Positions 56,656 to 64,000 of a stretch of 64,000 nucleotides of DNA are shown piece after piece. The DNA is from Pricia antarctica (GTDB lineage: Bacteria > Bacteroidota > Bacteroidia > Flavobacteriales > Flavobacteriaceae), in contig NZ_FNAO01000010.1 in NCBI RefSeq assembly GCF_900101815.1, forward strand, positions 104,069 through 168,068. Reading direction: 5' to 3'. Made by a program: the position numbers and the translations under genes. The notes beneath the pieces are model-generated. The model was not told where the DNA came from and ran no database searches. It worked only from the letters and a program-made list of their open reading frames with translations. The first letter of the stretch is position 1. Each line of letters starts with the position of its first letter.

Positions 56656-56699
56656 TACAATGATGGATTTTGATGAAGTTCAGCACTCTCTTTGTGTAA

Positions 56700-58433
56700 T
56701 CATTTTTTTATATAAGCGTCAGTTACTTTTCTGATCATACCATTTTTAGCCATGATGTACAATTCATTTGCATAAACATCGTAACCAATTCTTAGATGCA
56801 CTCTTTGGGTGTTATTGAGCTGCATAAGATCTGTAGGCGTATTGTTTTCAACAATTGACAAATCATAGACCGATGAATCGGACAACGGACCATCCATGTT
56901 CACGTAAAATAATTTTCCGGTTACAATATCACCAAAAACATATTTATTTTTTAAAGCATCCAATTTTCCTTCATATACATACCCGCCGCTGATTGCATGG
57001 CCTTCTGTATGATCAAATACCGCAAAAGGTGCAGCATACATAGCACGCTCCGAATCATTTAAAGGATAAATTGCTTTAAGATCTTCCTTAGTTGCAATTC
57101 TGTAATTACCTTCCCGCACAGGCCATCCATAATCTTTACCTTTTTCGATTACATTCACCTCTTCAATATTGGATTCACCAATATCTGCTAGCAGCATTCT
57201 ATTATTTTTTATATCCCATGCCATGCGGTGCGGATTGCGAAAGCCATAAGCCCATATTTCTTTTCTTGTAGCAGGATCGGAATCTTTTACAAAAGGATTA
57301 TCGGGCGGAATACCATAATGACCATTCTTACTGTTTGTTCCCAATGGATTGATGCGGATAACGGTTCCCAGTAAAGATTGCTTGTTATGGACCAGGTCTG
57401 GACGTTTGATATTATTAGAACCGCCATCGCCTATACCGAGAAATAGCATTCCATAATCCGGATTTTTTTTATCGATTGTTGGAACAAAAGAAATATCCTG
57501 AACACCATGAGCAGTTGTTGGTGTGTTTATACGAAGCAGTTCTCTCCTGGAACCTTTGAATTTATGTGCTTTGATATCGTTGATCTTCCATTCGGAAAGT
57601 ACCCATTGCAAACCTGGTTCAAAAGTATCGGCAAACTGAAAATCGGTTGGCTTGCCAATAAACTGTTCTGCATGGGTAGTGTATATTAATCCATTGCGCA
57701 AGAAGTCGGGATGAAACGCGAAACTGCCAAGGCCGGTGCCAATTCCCGGCGTAAAAATAAAATCGGGAAATGCAGCTCTTACATTAAGAAAAGTATCTGC
57801 TTTGCCGTTTTCTATTCTATAAATAATTCCCATCTGATCACTTACAAAAAGTGTTCCGTCACCGGCAGGATAAGCTCTTAAAGTAGCAATACCTTTGTCG
57901 GGCGGACTGCCGTCTGCTCTTGGAATTTTTATAAAATCTTCCAGCTGTATAACAAGGCCGGACTTTTTAATATCAGGAGCGTATTTTTCCCTTACCTGGT
58001 TTTTATTAGCTGCAGCAGTATCAACTTTCAGTGGCTCTATTTTTGCAAGCTTTGATTCATTATCTATATAAGCAAGTATGGATTTAACATCATCATCTTT
58101 CAAAAAATCAAAAGAAGGCATTACCTGATTGTAACGTTTCTGCAAGCTGTTGGCACGTACATCACCGGATGCAATGATAGCTGCCGGATTATGAATAAAA
58201 TCAAGTAGATGTTGTTCTGAAAGTACAGTTGTAACACCTCCAAGCCGGGGCCCCATACCTTCTTCCGAAAGACTATGGCAGGAGAGGCATTGTGTACTAA
58301 AAAGATTTTTTCCTTTTGTCAGCGTTTGCTCATCTACCGGATAAGCCTTTTTGCTTTTAGAAAAAAATATCACTATGAGTGCGATAATTATTATAACAGC
58401 AAGCCCAATGAAAATATTTTTTTTACTGCCCAC
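56700..58433 (-). CDS. Membrane-anchored cytochrome c / PQQ-type sugar dehydrogenase fusion
   Basis: 577 residues. An N-terminal membrane helix (7-25) anchors a cytochrome c domain with haem motif CLSCH (49-53) and axial Met likely in NQVMPSF (Met 105). From about residue 150 a six-bladed glucose/sorbosone dehydrogenase-type propeller follows (SDQMGIIYRIENGKAD, GLGSFAFHPDF, FLGIGDGGSNN, WAYGFRNPHRMAWD, LLADIGESNIEEVNVI, GKDYGWPVREGNYR, GHAISGGYVYEG). Such enzymes oxidise sugars in the periplasm and pass electrons to the respiratory chain through the haem. Cofactor PQQ is expected from the fold; no PQQ synthesis genes are in view. It lies between susD and DUF1080. Confidence 0.88.
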   Translation of the reverse strand: MGSKKNIFIGLAVIIIIALIVIFFSKSKKAYPVDEQTLTKGKNLFSTQCLSCHSLSEEGMGPRLGGVTTVLSEQHLLDFIHNPAAIIASGDVRANSLQKRYNQVMPSFDFLKDDDVKSILAYIDNESKLAKIEPLKVDTAAANKNQVREKYAPDIKKSGLVIQLEDFIKIPRADGSPPDKGIATLRAYPAGDGTLFVSDQMGIIYRIENGKADTFLNVRAAFPDFIFTPGIGTGLGSFAFHPDFLRNGLIYTTHAEQFIGKPTDFQFADTFEPGLQWVLSEWKINDIKAHKFKGSRRELLRINTPTTAHGVQDISFVPTIDKKNPDYGMLFLGIGDGGSNNIKRPDLVHNKQSLLGTVIRINPLGTNSKNGHYGIPPDNPFVKDSDPATRKEIWAYGFRNPHRMAWDIKNNRMLLADIGESNIEEVNVIEKGKDYGWPVREGNYRIATKEDLKAIYPLNDSERAMYAAPFAVFDHTEGHAISGGYVYEGKLDALKNKYVFGDIVTGKLFYVNMDGPLSDSSVYDLSIVENNTPTDLMQLNNTQRVHLRIGYDVYANELYIMAKNGMIRKVTDAYIKK

Positions 58434-58498
58434 AGGGATGTTTTTTAGAAGCTATCTTTTTATTTTAACTAAAACGTTCTTTTGTTAATGAGTACCGA

Positions 58499-59983
58499 TC
58501 AGTATCCGGGATTCTGATCTTTTACAGGATCAAGTGCCTTATTAAAGTTCATTTCAGATATTGGTATTGGCCATAAATAATTTTTTGGAGCAATTGTTAT
58601 TTCTTTCATAGCAAGAATAATTTCCTGTGCTTTTCCGGTGCGTTTCAGTTCACTCCAGCGTTTGCCTTCCAACTGAAATTCGTAGCCATATTCTTTTACT
58701 ACTAAGTCGAGAAAACTGGACGCATTATAATCGGCCAATTTAAAATCTACAGGAGAAGGTGTTTTAGGATCATAACCATAACCCCGGCGATGCACCTGGT
58801 TAAGCGCTTCCATAGCTTGTGCAGTTGGGCCTTCTATTCTTGCCTCTGCTTCAGCATATATCATCAGTGCATCTGCATAGCGGTACCATGGTATATCGTT
58901 ACCTGCGCCTGAGCTACTTGGTGCGAGCGGATCTATAAACTTTTTATTCATCATGGTCTTTCCGACCAGGCCCATATCAAGAGGATACCACAATTCCTTA
59001 CGCTTATCATTATCATCCCAACCGGTATAATAAGGTGTTGTGGACCATGAGTAAAGAATAAACCATCCACCGGCACCATGAAACCCATTACTTGAGTGAT
59101 TTACATGCATTACAAACGGAGTTCCAAGACCACTTTGCCGGGTACCTTTTGTATAGAATATTTCCTCAGAAGTTGTTACTACATCAGGGCCAAATATTTC
59201 CTGAAAATCATCAACTGTTTTAATAGGTACCAGCGCATACTTATTTGAACTGATAACGTCACCTGCTTTATCTCTTGCGCCGGTATAATTACCTGTTTGA
59301 AGATAAACATCAGCAAGCAGTGTTTTAGCGGCGTATTTAGATGGTCTTCCGGCAACAGCTGCAGTTTCAGGAAGTTTTGCTTCGGCATCTAAAAGGTCTG
59401 CAATAATCAAATCATAAGTTTCTTGGGCAGTACTTCTTTTAAGATCAACATCAAGCATATTTGTTTCTACACGCAATGGCACACCGCCCCAATTTTTTAC
59501 CAGTTGAAAATAGGCGAATGCCCGCATGAACTTTGCTTCGCCAACATATTTATCAATATCTGCCTGAGAGATATTTTTTCCTTGTGGCGCAAGGTTAATA
59601 ACCAAGTTAGCATTTCTTATACTTAGATAAAACTGATCCCAGGCACCAGCCGTACGGCTGGTGTTTGTTGTAGTTAAACCCTGGAAATCGCCAAAAAAAG
59701 TATTTCTTCCCACTAAATAATCTGAATATGATTCACTTATCGATATATAGTCAGCAAGGCTAAAGCTGCTGTTATATGGAGGGTAAATAGCATTTACGGC
59801 TCCTTCCACTTCTTCAACAGTATTGTAAAATGTTTCTCCCGACAAGAACTTGGGTTCTTCTACTAATGCTTTTTCGCAGGAACCCAATATTATCATTAAC
59901 AGGAAAACTGCTATGATGGCATTCCAACTTTTTAAAAAATGCTTTGCAAAGTAATTTGATTTGTTATTATTATTTTTCATCAT
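58499..59983 (-). CDS. SusD-type lipoprotein of the oxidative locus
   Basis: 494 residues with a lipoprotein signal (AVFLLMIILGSC). Family blocks: VGEAKFMRAFAYFQLVKNWG, GRPSKYAAKTLLADVYLQTG, PWYRYADALMIYAEAEARI, GYEFQLEGKRWSELKRTGKA and DPVKDQNPGY. It partners the SusC encoded 52 bases upstream. Its gene and the next four downstream read in one direction with gaps of 44-71 bases, so one transcript is likely. Confidence 0.93.
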   Translation of the reverse strand: MMKNNNNKSNYFAKHFLKSWNAIIAVFLLMIILGSCEKALVEEPKFLSGETFYNTVEEVEGAVNAIYPPYNSSFSLADYISISESYSDYLVGRNTFFGDFQGLTTTNTSRTAGAWDQFYLSIRNANLVINLAPQGKNISQADIDKYVGEAKFMRAFAYFQLVKNWGGVPLRVETNMLDVDLKRSTAQETYDLIIADLLDAEAKLPETAAVAGRPSKYAAKTLLADVYLQTGNYTGARDKAGDVISSNKYALVPIKTVDDFQEIFGPDVVTTSEEIFYTKGTRQSGLGTPFVMHVNHSSNGFHGAGGWFILYSWSTTPYYTGWDDNDKRKELWYPLDMGLVGKTMMNKKFIDPLAPSSSGAGNDIPWYRYADALMIYAEAEARIEGPTAQAMEALNQVHRRGYGYDPKTPSPVDFKLADYNASSFLDLVVKEYGYEFQLEGKRWSELKRTGKAQEIILAMKEITIAPKNYLWPIPISEMNFNKALDPVKDQNPGY

Positions 59984-60035
59984 TTATTTTTTTAAAAGAA
60001 ACTATTTATGTTTAGAACAGCAGGCAATTTTTAGA

Positions 60036-63000
60036 TTAAAAACCGGCCCGTATACCCAAAGTTACTGACTTAGAATTTGGATAACTGGTAACGTCGAAGC
60101 CCTGATCAATTGAATTTGGTCCACCACTTGAATTCACTTCAGGATCCCACCAGGAATACTTAGTAACCGTTAAAAGGTTCTGACCGCTTACATATAACTG
60201 TATGTTTCTTATCCATGAAACACCGAGCTTTTTATCGTCCACATTATACGCTAACTGTATATTTTTAAGCCGCATAAAAGATCCATTTTCTACAAACCTG
60301 TCTGAAGCAAGTGAAACCGAATTCTCGGCAAACTGTGGATATTTTGCATTGGTGGTATTAGTTGGGGTCCAGTGATTGAGGTAAACATCCCTGGGCATAT
60401 TTAATCCCAGGCCATAGTCTAATGTGCTGTTGATGGAACTAACGTTATAGATGTCATTACCCTGCACACCCTGTATAAAAAAAGTAAAGCCGAAATTTTT
60501 ATAAGTCATGGATGAATTCAAGCCATAAATAAAATCAGGATTGGGGTCACCTATATAAGTTTTATCGGTATTCGTAATGGTACCATCATTATTCAAATCC
60601 TTATACTTAATTTTTCCTTCGGTGGTATAGCCGTCTTCAACATATCCATAAAACTGGCCTATCGGACGGCCTTCCCGAAGTATATTAACATTATCCTGTA
60701 CCGCAGTTACACTAACTCTGCCACCGAAAATGTCCTCTCCACCATAAAGTTTTAAGACTTTGTTTTTGTTGAAAGAAATATTAGCATTTACATCCCACGT
60801 AAAACCACCATTTAAAATATTGGCATCAACTCCTATTTCAAATCCCCTGTTCTGCATTTTTCCAACATTCTGAATAGTTGTTAAGAATCCCATTGATGAT
60901 GGAAGTTGAACCAAATTGAGTAAATCGCGTGTTATTTTATTATAATAATCGGCAGTAACAGTAAGCCTGTTTTCAAGTAATCCAATATCCACTCCAATAT
61001 CCACTGTTTCTGTGGTTTCCCATTTCAAATCGCCGGGCAGTCGGATACTGGGTGCATAGGCTGTATAAAGCCCATCATTAAAAACCGTTTTAGCAGAATT
61101 TAATAGATTCAGTGTGGCATAAGCATCAATTGCCTGGCTACCGGTCAAACCCCATCCAGCCCGCAGTTTCAGGTCAGAGATACCAGAAATATTCTTAAAA
61201 AAATCTTCCTCCGAAACTCTCCATGCCAATGATCCTGATGGAAAGTAACCCCACTTGTTTCCTTCACTGTACTTTGATGCGCCATCATATCTGGAACTTA
61301 CAGTAGCAAGATATTTATCGTTATAGCTATAATTTAAACGCCCGAGATAAGACATTAATGTTGATTTCACATAAGATGACTGCGGAATACCCAGCGTACT
61401 TGCAGCCTGCAATGAATGGGTTTGGCTGATATCGTTTATAAAACCCCTTCCACTTCCTTCAGAAGAAGTTTCAATAAAATTTTGATAAGTAAAACCTGCG
61501 AGTGCATCAATACGATGCTTACCAAAATATTTATTGTAACTAACCGTATTTTCAGACAATAAACTTCTGAACTGTGTGGTACGCACATTTGCAGCACCCT
61601 GTGAGTTGTAAAATTTAGTTGTTGTGTACCTATCAGTTCTGTCATCAGTGTTTTCAATGCCACCGGATATTTTAATGGTAAGATCCTTAGCCGGTTTATA
61701 GCTTACTGCTGCATTTGTTAGTACGGTGTTTGCTTTTAATACATCAGTTTCCTCATAAATAAAGTTCAGCGGGTTAACCATAACAGTAGCAATAAACGGA
61801 TACTGACTTTCGCCCAGTACCGTGTAAGTACCATCATCATTATAAGGCTTTAATATTGGCGGTGACGATAAAATAGCTGAGATAAGCCCAGTGCCCCTGC
61901 TTCCTCCGCCGCTATTCTTGCGGTTACTTTGTATATTGGTAAGCGTGCTACTTAGGCTTACACTAAGTTTGCTGCTGATATCATGGTTTAAAGTAGTACG
62001 TACGGAATAACGGTTATAATCGCTTCCGATAATAATACCATCCTGTTTAAATACACTTCCTGAAAGTGAAAACTGTGTTTTTGCATTTCCTCCGCTAATA
62101 TTTACCGAAGTATTGCTCATCGGAGCATCCCTAAAAATAAGATCCTGCCAATCTGTTCCTTCTTTGCCAAAACTTTGAATTTCTGCATCAGTAAAACGGA
62201 GAGGAACACCATCATTCACTGCCCCTTCATTGTATAAAGTAGCATACTCATAGGCATTCATGAGGTCCAACTTCTTGGATATAGTTTGAATACTGGAACT
62301 TAATTCCACATCAACCTTAGTGGCCCCGGACTTACCTCTTTTAGTGGTAATAATAACAACCCCATTGGCACCGCGTGAGCCATAAATAGCAGTAGCAGAT
62401 GCATCTTTAAGAATCTGCATAGATTCAATATCACTGTTGTTAAGTAACTGCGCCGGGTTGCCGTTTAATGGAAAGCCATCCACCACATATAAAGGTTCAT
62501 TACTTCCCTGTACGGAGTTGGTACCACGAATACGGACACTTACATCGGCTCCAGGAGAGCCGTTATTTTGGAGTATCTGCACCCCTGCCGCTCTTCCCGA
62601 TAATGACTGCATTACATTAGTAGAAGGATAAGCGTTGATGTCTTCCTCTTTTACCACTGCAACGGAACCAGTAAGGTCTTTTTTTCTCTGAGTACCATAT
62701 CCAATCACTACGACTTCCTCTAAACTTGCAGCACTTTCCTCCAATACGATATTCAAGGTAGTTTCTCCGTTCAACGGCACTTCTTTTTTGGCAAATCCGA
62801 TATAGGAAACCACCAACGTGGCATTTTCATCGGAAACTTCAATCGAGAAGTTACCGTCAAAATCGGATTGTACGCCATTTATAGTTCCTTTTTCAAGAAT
62901 GTTGGCGCCAGGCAGGGGCGCATCGTTTGCATCGGTTACGGTACCGGAAACGGATTGCTGGACCGTTTCTTCATCAATGATCGATGATCGGTCCCCGCTA

Positions 63001-63383
63001 TTCTTCGAAGATAATTTCCCGATATCTCCGAGCTTAAGGATCACCTGTCTTTTTCGCAGGATATAATAGATTGCGGTACCTTCGAACATAATATCCAACA
63101 CCTCCGATACCGGTCTATCTACAACCCTTATCGAGACCAACCTTTCGGCATCAATATTTTTATTGTTGTAAAAGAATTTCAGGTCGGTTAGAGACTCTAT
63201 CGTTTCCAGTACCCTTCTCGTTTGCACCCTTTCAAGATCTAGGGTGACTTTGTTTTTCTGGGAATATACGCTCGCTTCAACGGAGAAGATAGAAACTAAC
63301 AGAAGAATAGCGGTTAGTTTCATAGATAGATTGAGGTTTAGCGAACAGGGCTTAAAAAAGCCCTTTTCATCATAATTTTTCAT
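60036..63383 (-). CDS. SusC-type receptor with N-terminal STN signalling domain
   Basis: 1115 residues. After a signal (LTAILLLVSIFSVEASVYSQ) comes an STN domain (about 47-118; VTLDLERVQTRRVLETIESL, FFYNNKNIDAERLVSIRV, YYILRKRQVILKL), then the carboxypeptidase-regulatory-like domain (APLPGANILEKG, VQSDFDGNFSIEV), VVVIGYGTQRKKDLTGSVAVV, the plug (ESMQILKDASATAIYGSRGANGVV) and a barrel. STN-bearing SusC proteins signal to a FecR anti-sigma factor, and a FecR gene lies 152 bases upstream. Substrate binding would therefore switch on the locus through an ECF sigma factor outside the window. Codon choice appears to change after the first quarter of the gene. Confidence 0.93.
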   Translation of the reverse strand: MKNYDEKGFFKPCSLNLNLSMKLTAILLLVSIFSVEASVYSQKNKVTLDLERVQTRRVLETIESLTDLKFFYNNKNIDAERLVSIRVVDRPVSEVLDIMFEGTAIYYILRKRQVILKLGDIGKLSSKNSGDRSSIIDEETVQQSVSGTVTDANDAPLPGANILEKGTINGVQSDFDGNFSIEVSDENATLVVSYIGFAKKEVPLNGETTLNIVLEESAASLEEVVVIGYGTQRKKDLTGSVAVVKEEDINAYPSTNVMQSLSGRAAGVQILQNNGSPGADVSVRIRGTNSVQGSNEPLYVVDGFPLNGNPAQLLNNSDIESMQILKDASATAIYGSRGANGVVIITTKRGKSGATKVDVELSSSIQTISKKLDLMNAYEYATLYNEGAVNDGVPLRFTDAEIQSFGKEGTDWQDLIFRDAPMSNTSVNISGGNAKTQFSLSGSVFKQDGIIIGSDYNRYSVRTTLNHDISSKLSVSLSSTLTNIQSNRKNSGGGSRGTGLISAILSSPPILKPYNDDGTYTVLGESQYPFIATVMVNPLNFIYEETDVLKANTVLTNAAVSYKPAKDLTIKISGGIENTDDRTDRYTTTKFYNSQGAANVRTTQFRSLLSENTVSYNKYFGKHRIDALAGFTYQNFIETSSEGSGRGFINDISQTHSLQAASTLGIPQSSYVKSTLMSYLGRLNYSYNDKYLATVSSRYDGASKYSEGNKWGYFPSGSLAWRVSEEDFFKNISGISDLKLRAGWGLTGSQAIDAYATLNLLNSAKTVFNDGLYTAYAPSIRLPGDLKWETTETVDIGVDIGLLENRLTVTADYYNKITRDLLNLVQLPSSMGFLTTIQNVGKMQNRGFEIGVDANILNGGFTWDVNANISFNKNKVLKLYGGEDIFGGRVSVTAVQDNVNILREGRPIGQFYGYVEDGYTTEGKIKYKDLNNDGTITNTDKTYIGDPNPDFIYGLNSSMTYKNFGFTFFIQGVQGNDIYNVSSINSTLDYGLGLNMPRDVYLNHWTPTNTTNAKYPQFAENSVSLASDRFVENGSFMRLKNIQLAYNVDDKKLGVSWIRNIQLYVSGQNLLTVTKYSWWDPEVNSSGGPNSIDQGFDVTSYPNSKSVTLGIRAGF

Positions 63384-63429
63384 ATTTTTGTAAAGTTTTT
63401 TGTTGACTGCTACTAGTCGATTATCACTG

Positions 63430-63457
63430 ATCGGAAAATGTTAGAGCATTTTCCGAT
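63430..63457. terminator. Strong hairpin between fecR and susC
   Basis: A perfect 11-base stem (ATCGGAAAATG / CATTTTCCGAT) with a 6-base loop. The T-run lies on the plus-strand side, so as an intrinsic terminator it would stop transcription opposite to the genes. On the minus strand it could still act as an RNA processing or stability stem between fecR and susC. Confidence 0.4.
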
Positions 63458-63535
63458 TTTTTTTACATGACAAACGACCAATTTTTTATTGATACGATTT
63501 TTTTTAATGGTCTAATGCATAGGCGGTTATATTAA

Positions 63536-64000
63536 TTATTTAGTGTTTGGTCGGTATATAGTAATCCGGTCCTTGTTGAATTTATATTGGAAAGGAGTTT
63601 CCTCGGCAAATATTCTTAACGCTTCATCAATGGTCTCTATATCAAAAGTGGCCGTAAAGACTTCATTGTTTAGGGCTTCATATGTATTGTCTATGCTTAC
63701 ATTATAGTAGCGCTCCAATTTAGGCACGATGTTTTTAAAGGACATTTCCTTGAGTACCAGTTTCCCATCAATCCATCCCGTGTAGATATCCGTGTCCACT
63801 TTCTCAACGTCCATTCTTTCATAAAACTTGTCCCAGGTCGCTTTATAGCTCGGCTCGAGCTTATCGGCTTTTTTGGGGTCATAGCCGCTTTCGGAACTGT
63901 AAAGGCTGACGGAGCCTTCGACCAGAACGGTATTTATTTCCCGGTCCTCGGGATATGCCATAATATTGAATTTAGTGCCCAATACCCTGACGTCCATTGT
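63536..64000 (-). CDS. FecR-family anti-sigma factor, 5' end outside window
   Basis: At least 154 C-terminal residues; the frame stays open at the window edge, so an ATG at 63997 is internal. DVRVLGTKFNIMAYPEDREI and NTVLVEGSVSLYS belong to the FecR domain. The C-terminal DUF4974 follows (YTGWIDGKLVLKEMSFKNIV, RYYNVSID, EALRIFAEETPFQYKF). Such proteins span the inner membrane, hold an ECF sigma factor and receive the signal from the STN domain of the SusC encoded next. The sigma factor gene should lie just beyond 64000. Confidence 0.9.
   Translation of the reverse strand, partial: TMDVRVLGTKFNIMAYPEDREINTVLVEGSVSLYSSESGYDPKKADKLEPSYKATWDKFYERMDVEKVDTDIYTGWIDGKLVLKEMSFKNIVPKLERYYNVSIDNTYEALNNEVFTATFDIETIDEALRIFAEETPFQYKFNKDRITIYRPNTK

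Overview
The window reads as chromosomal DNA of a marine-type member of the Bacteroidota, most likely Flavobacteriaceae. Evidence: four SusC-type receptor genes or remnants, SusD lipoproteins ending in QNPGY, a hybrid two-component sensor with an AraC-type output domain, a FecR anti-sigma protein, IS66, and promoters of the TTG-N19-TAnnTTTG type. No rRNA, tRNA or CRISPR array was recognised. Almost everything serves capture and breakdown of glycans.

Layout. (1) 1-4020, minus strand: an MBL-fold hydrolase cut by the window edge, a NodB-like deacetylase-fold protein and two paralogous amidohydrolases, one with and one without an export signal. (2) 4645-9649, plus strand: a promoter, a long leader, a SusC/SusD pair and a terminator. 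(3) 9755-20932, plus strand: an HGSNAT/DUF5009-like membrane protein, a giant VCBS/ASPIC lipoprotein, a GH31 enzyme, two uncharacterised TIM-barrel-like secreted proteins sharing a WGE motif, and an EamA transporter; two truncated coding remnants overlap the starts of intact genes. (4) 21006-23142: divergent DeoR-type regulator and AgaS-type sugar isomerase. (5) 23423-27925: a 1500-residue TIR / nSTAND / transmembrane / coiled-coil / 16-repeat WD40 protein, unlike its neighbours and a candidate defence or signalling gene. (6) 28054-35070: a collapsed susCD remnant, three Gfo/Idh/MocA-fold proteins (one closely GH109-like), a sugar isomerase/epimerase and a lipoprotein amidohydrolase.

(7) 35231-49741, minus strand: a coherent fructan utilisation locus. 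The sensor carries a periplasmic sugar-binding domain and resembles the fructose-sensing regulator of Bacteroides. Below it lie an MFS sugar porter, a canonical GH32 lipoprotein, SusC and SusD with gaps of only 2-12 bases, then a strong terminator, a second GH32 that lacks the usual acid/base glutamate, and a PD40 propeller protein. A 5' fragment of a third GH32 lies beyond. (8) 49861-52697: an IS66-family element without a matching target duplication, abutting a truncated susD that is itself fused to a truncated lipoprotein gene.

(9) 53009-64000, minus strand: FecR (partial), SusC with an N-terminal STN domain, SusD, a membrane-anchored cytochrome c / PQQ-type sugar dehydrogenase, a DUF1080 protein, and a DUF1080 domain fused to a GH67/GH20-like enzyme. 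This combination suggests oxidative (keto-sugar) glycoside breakdown outside the cytoplasm. Together with the TIR-WD40 protein it is the strongest candidate for something not yet described. The repeated half-genes show a region of frequent gain, loss and recombination of glycan-use loci.
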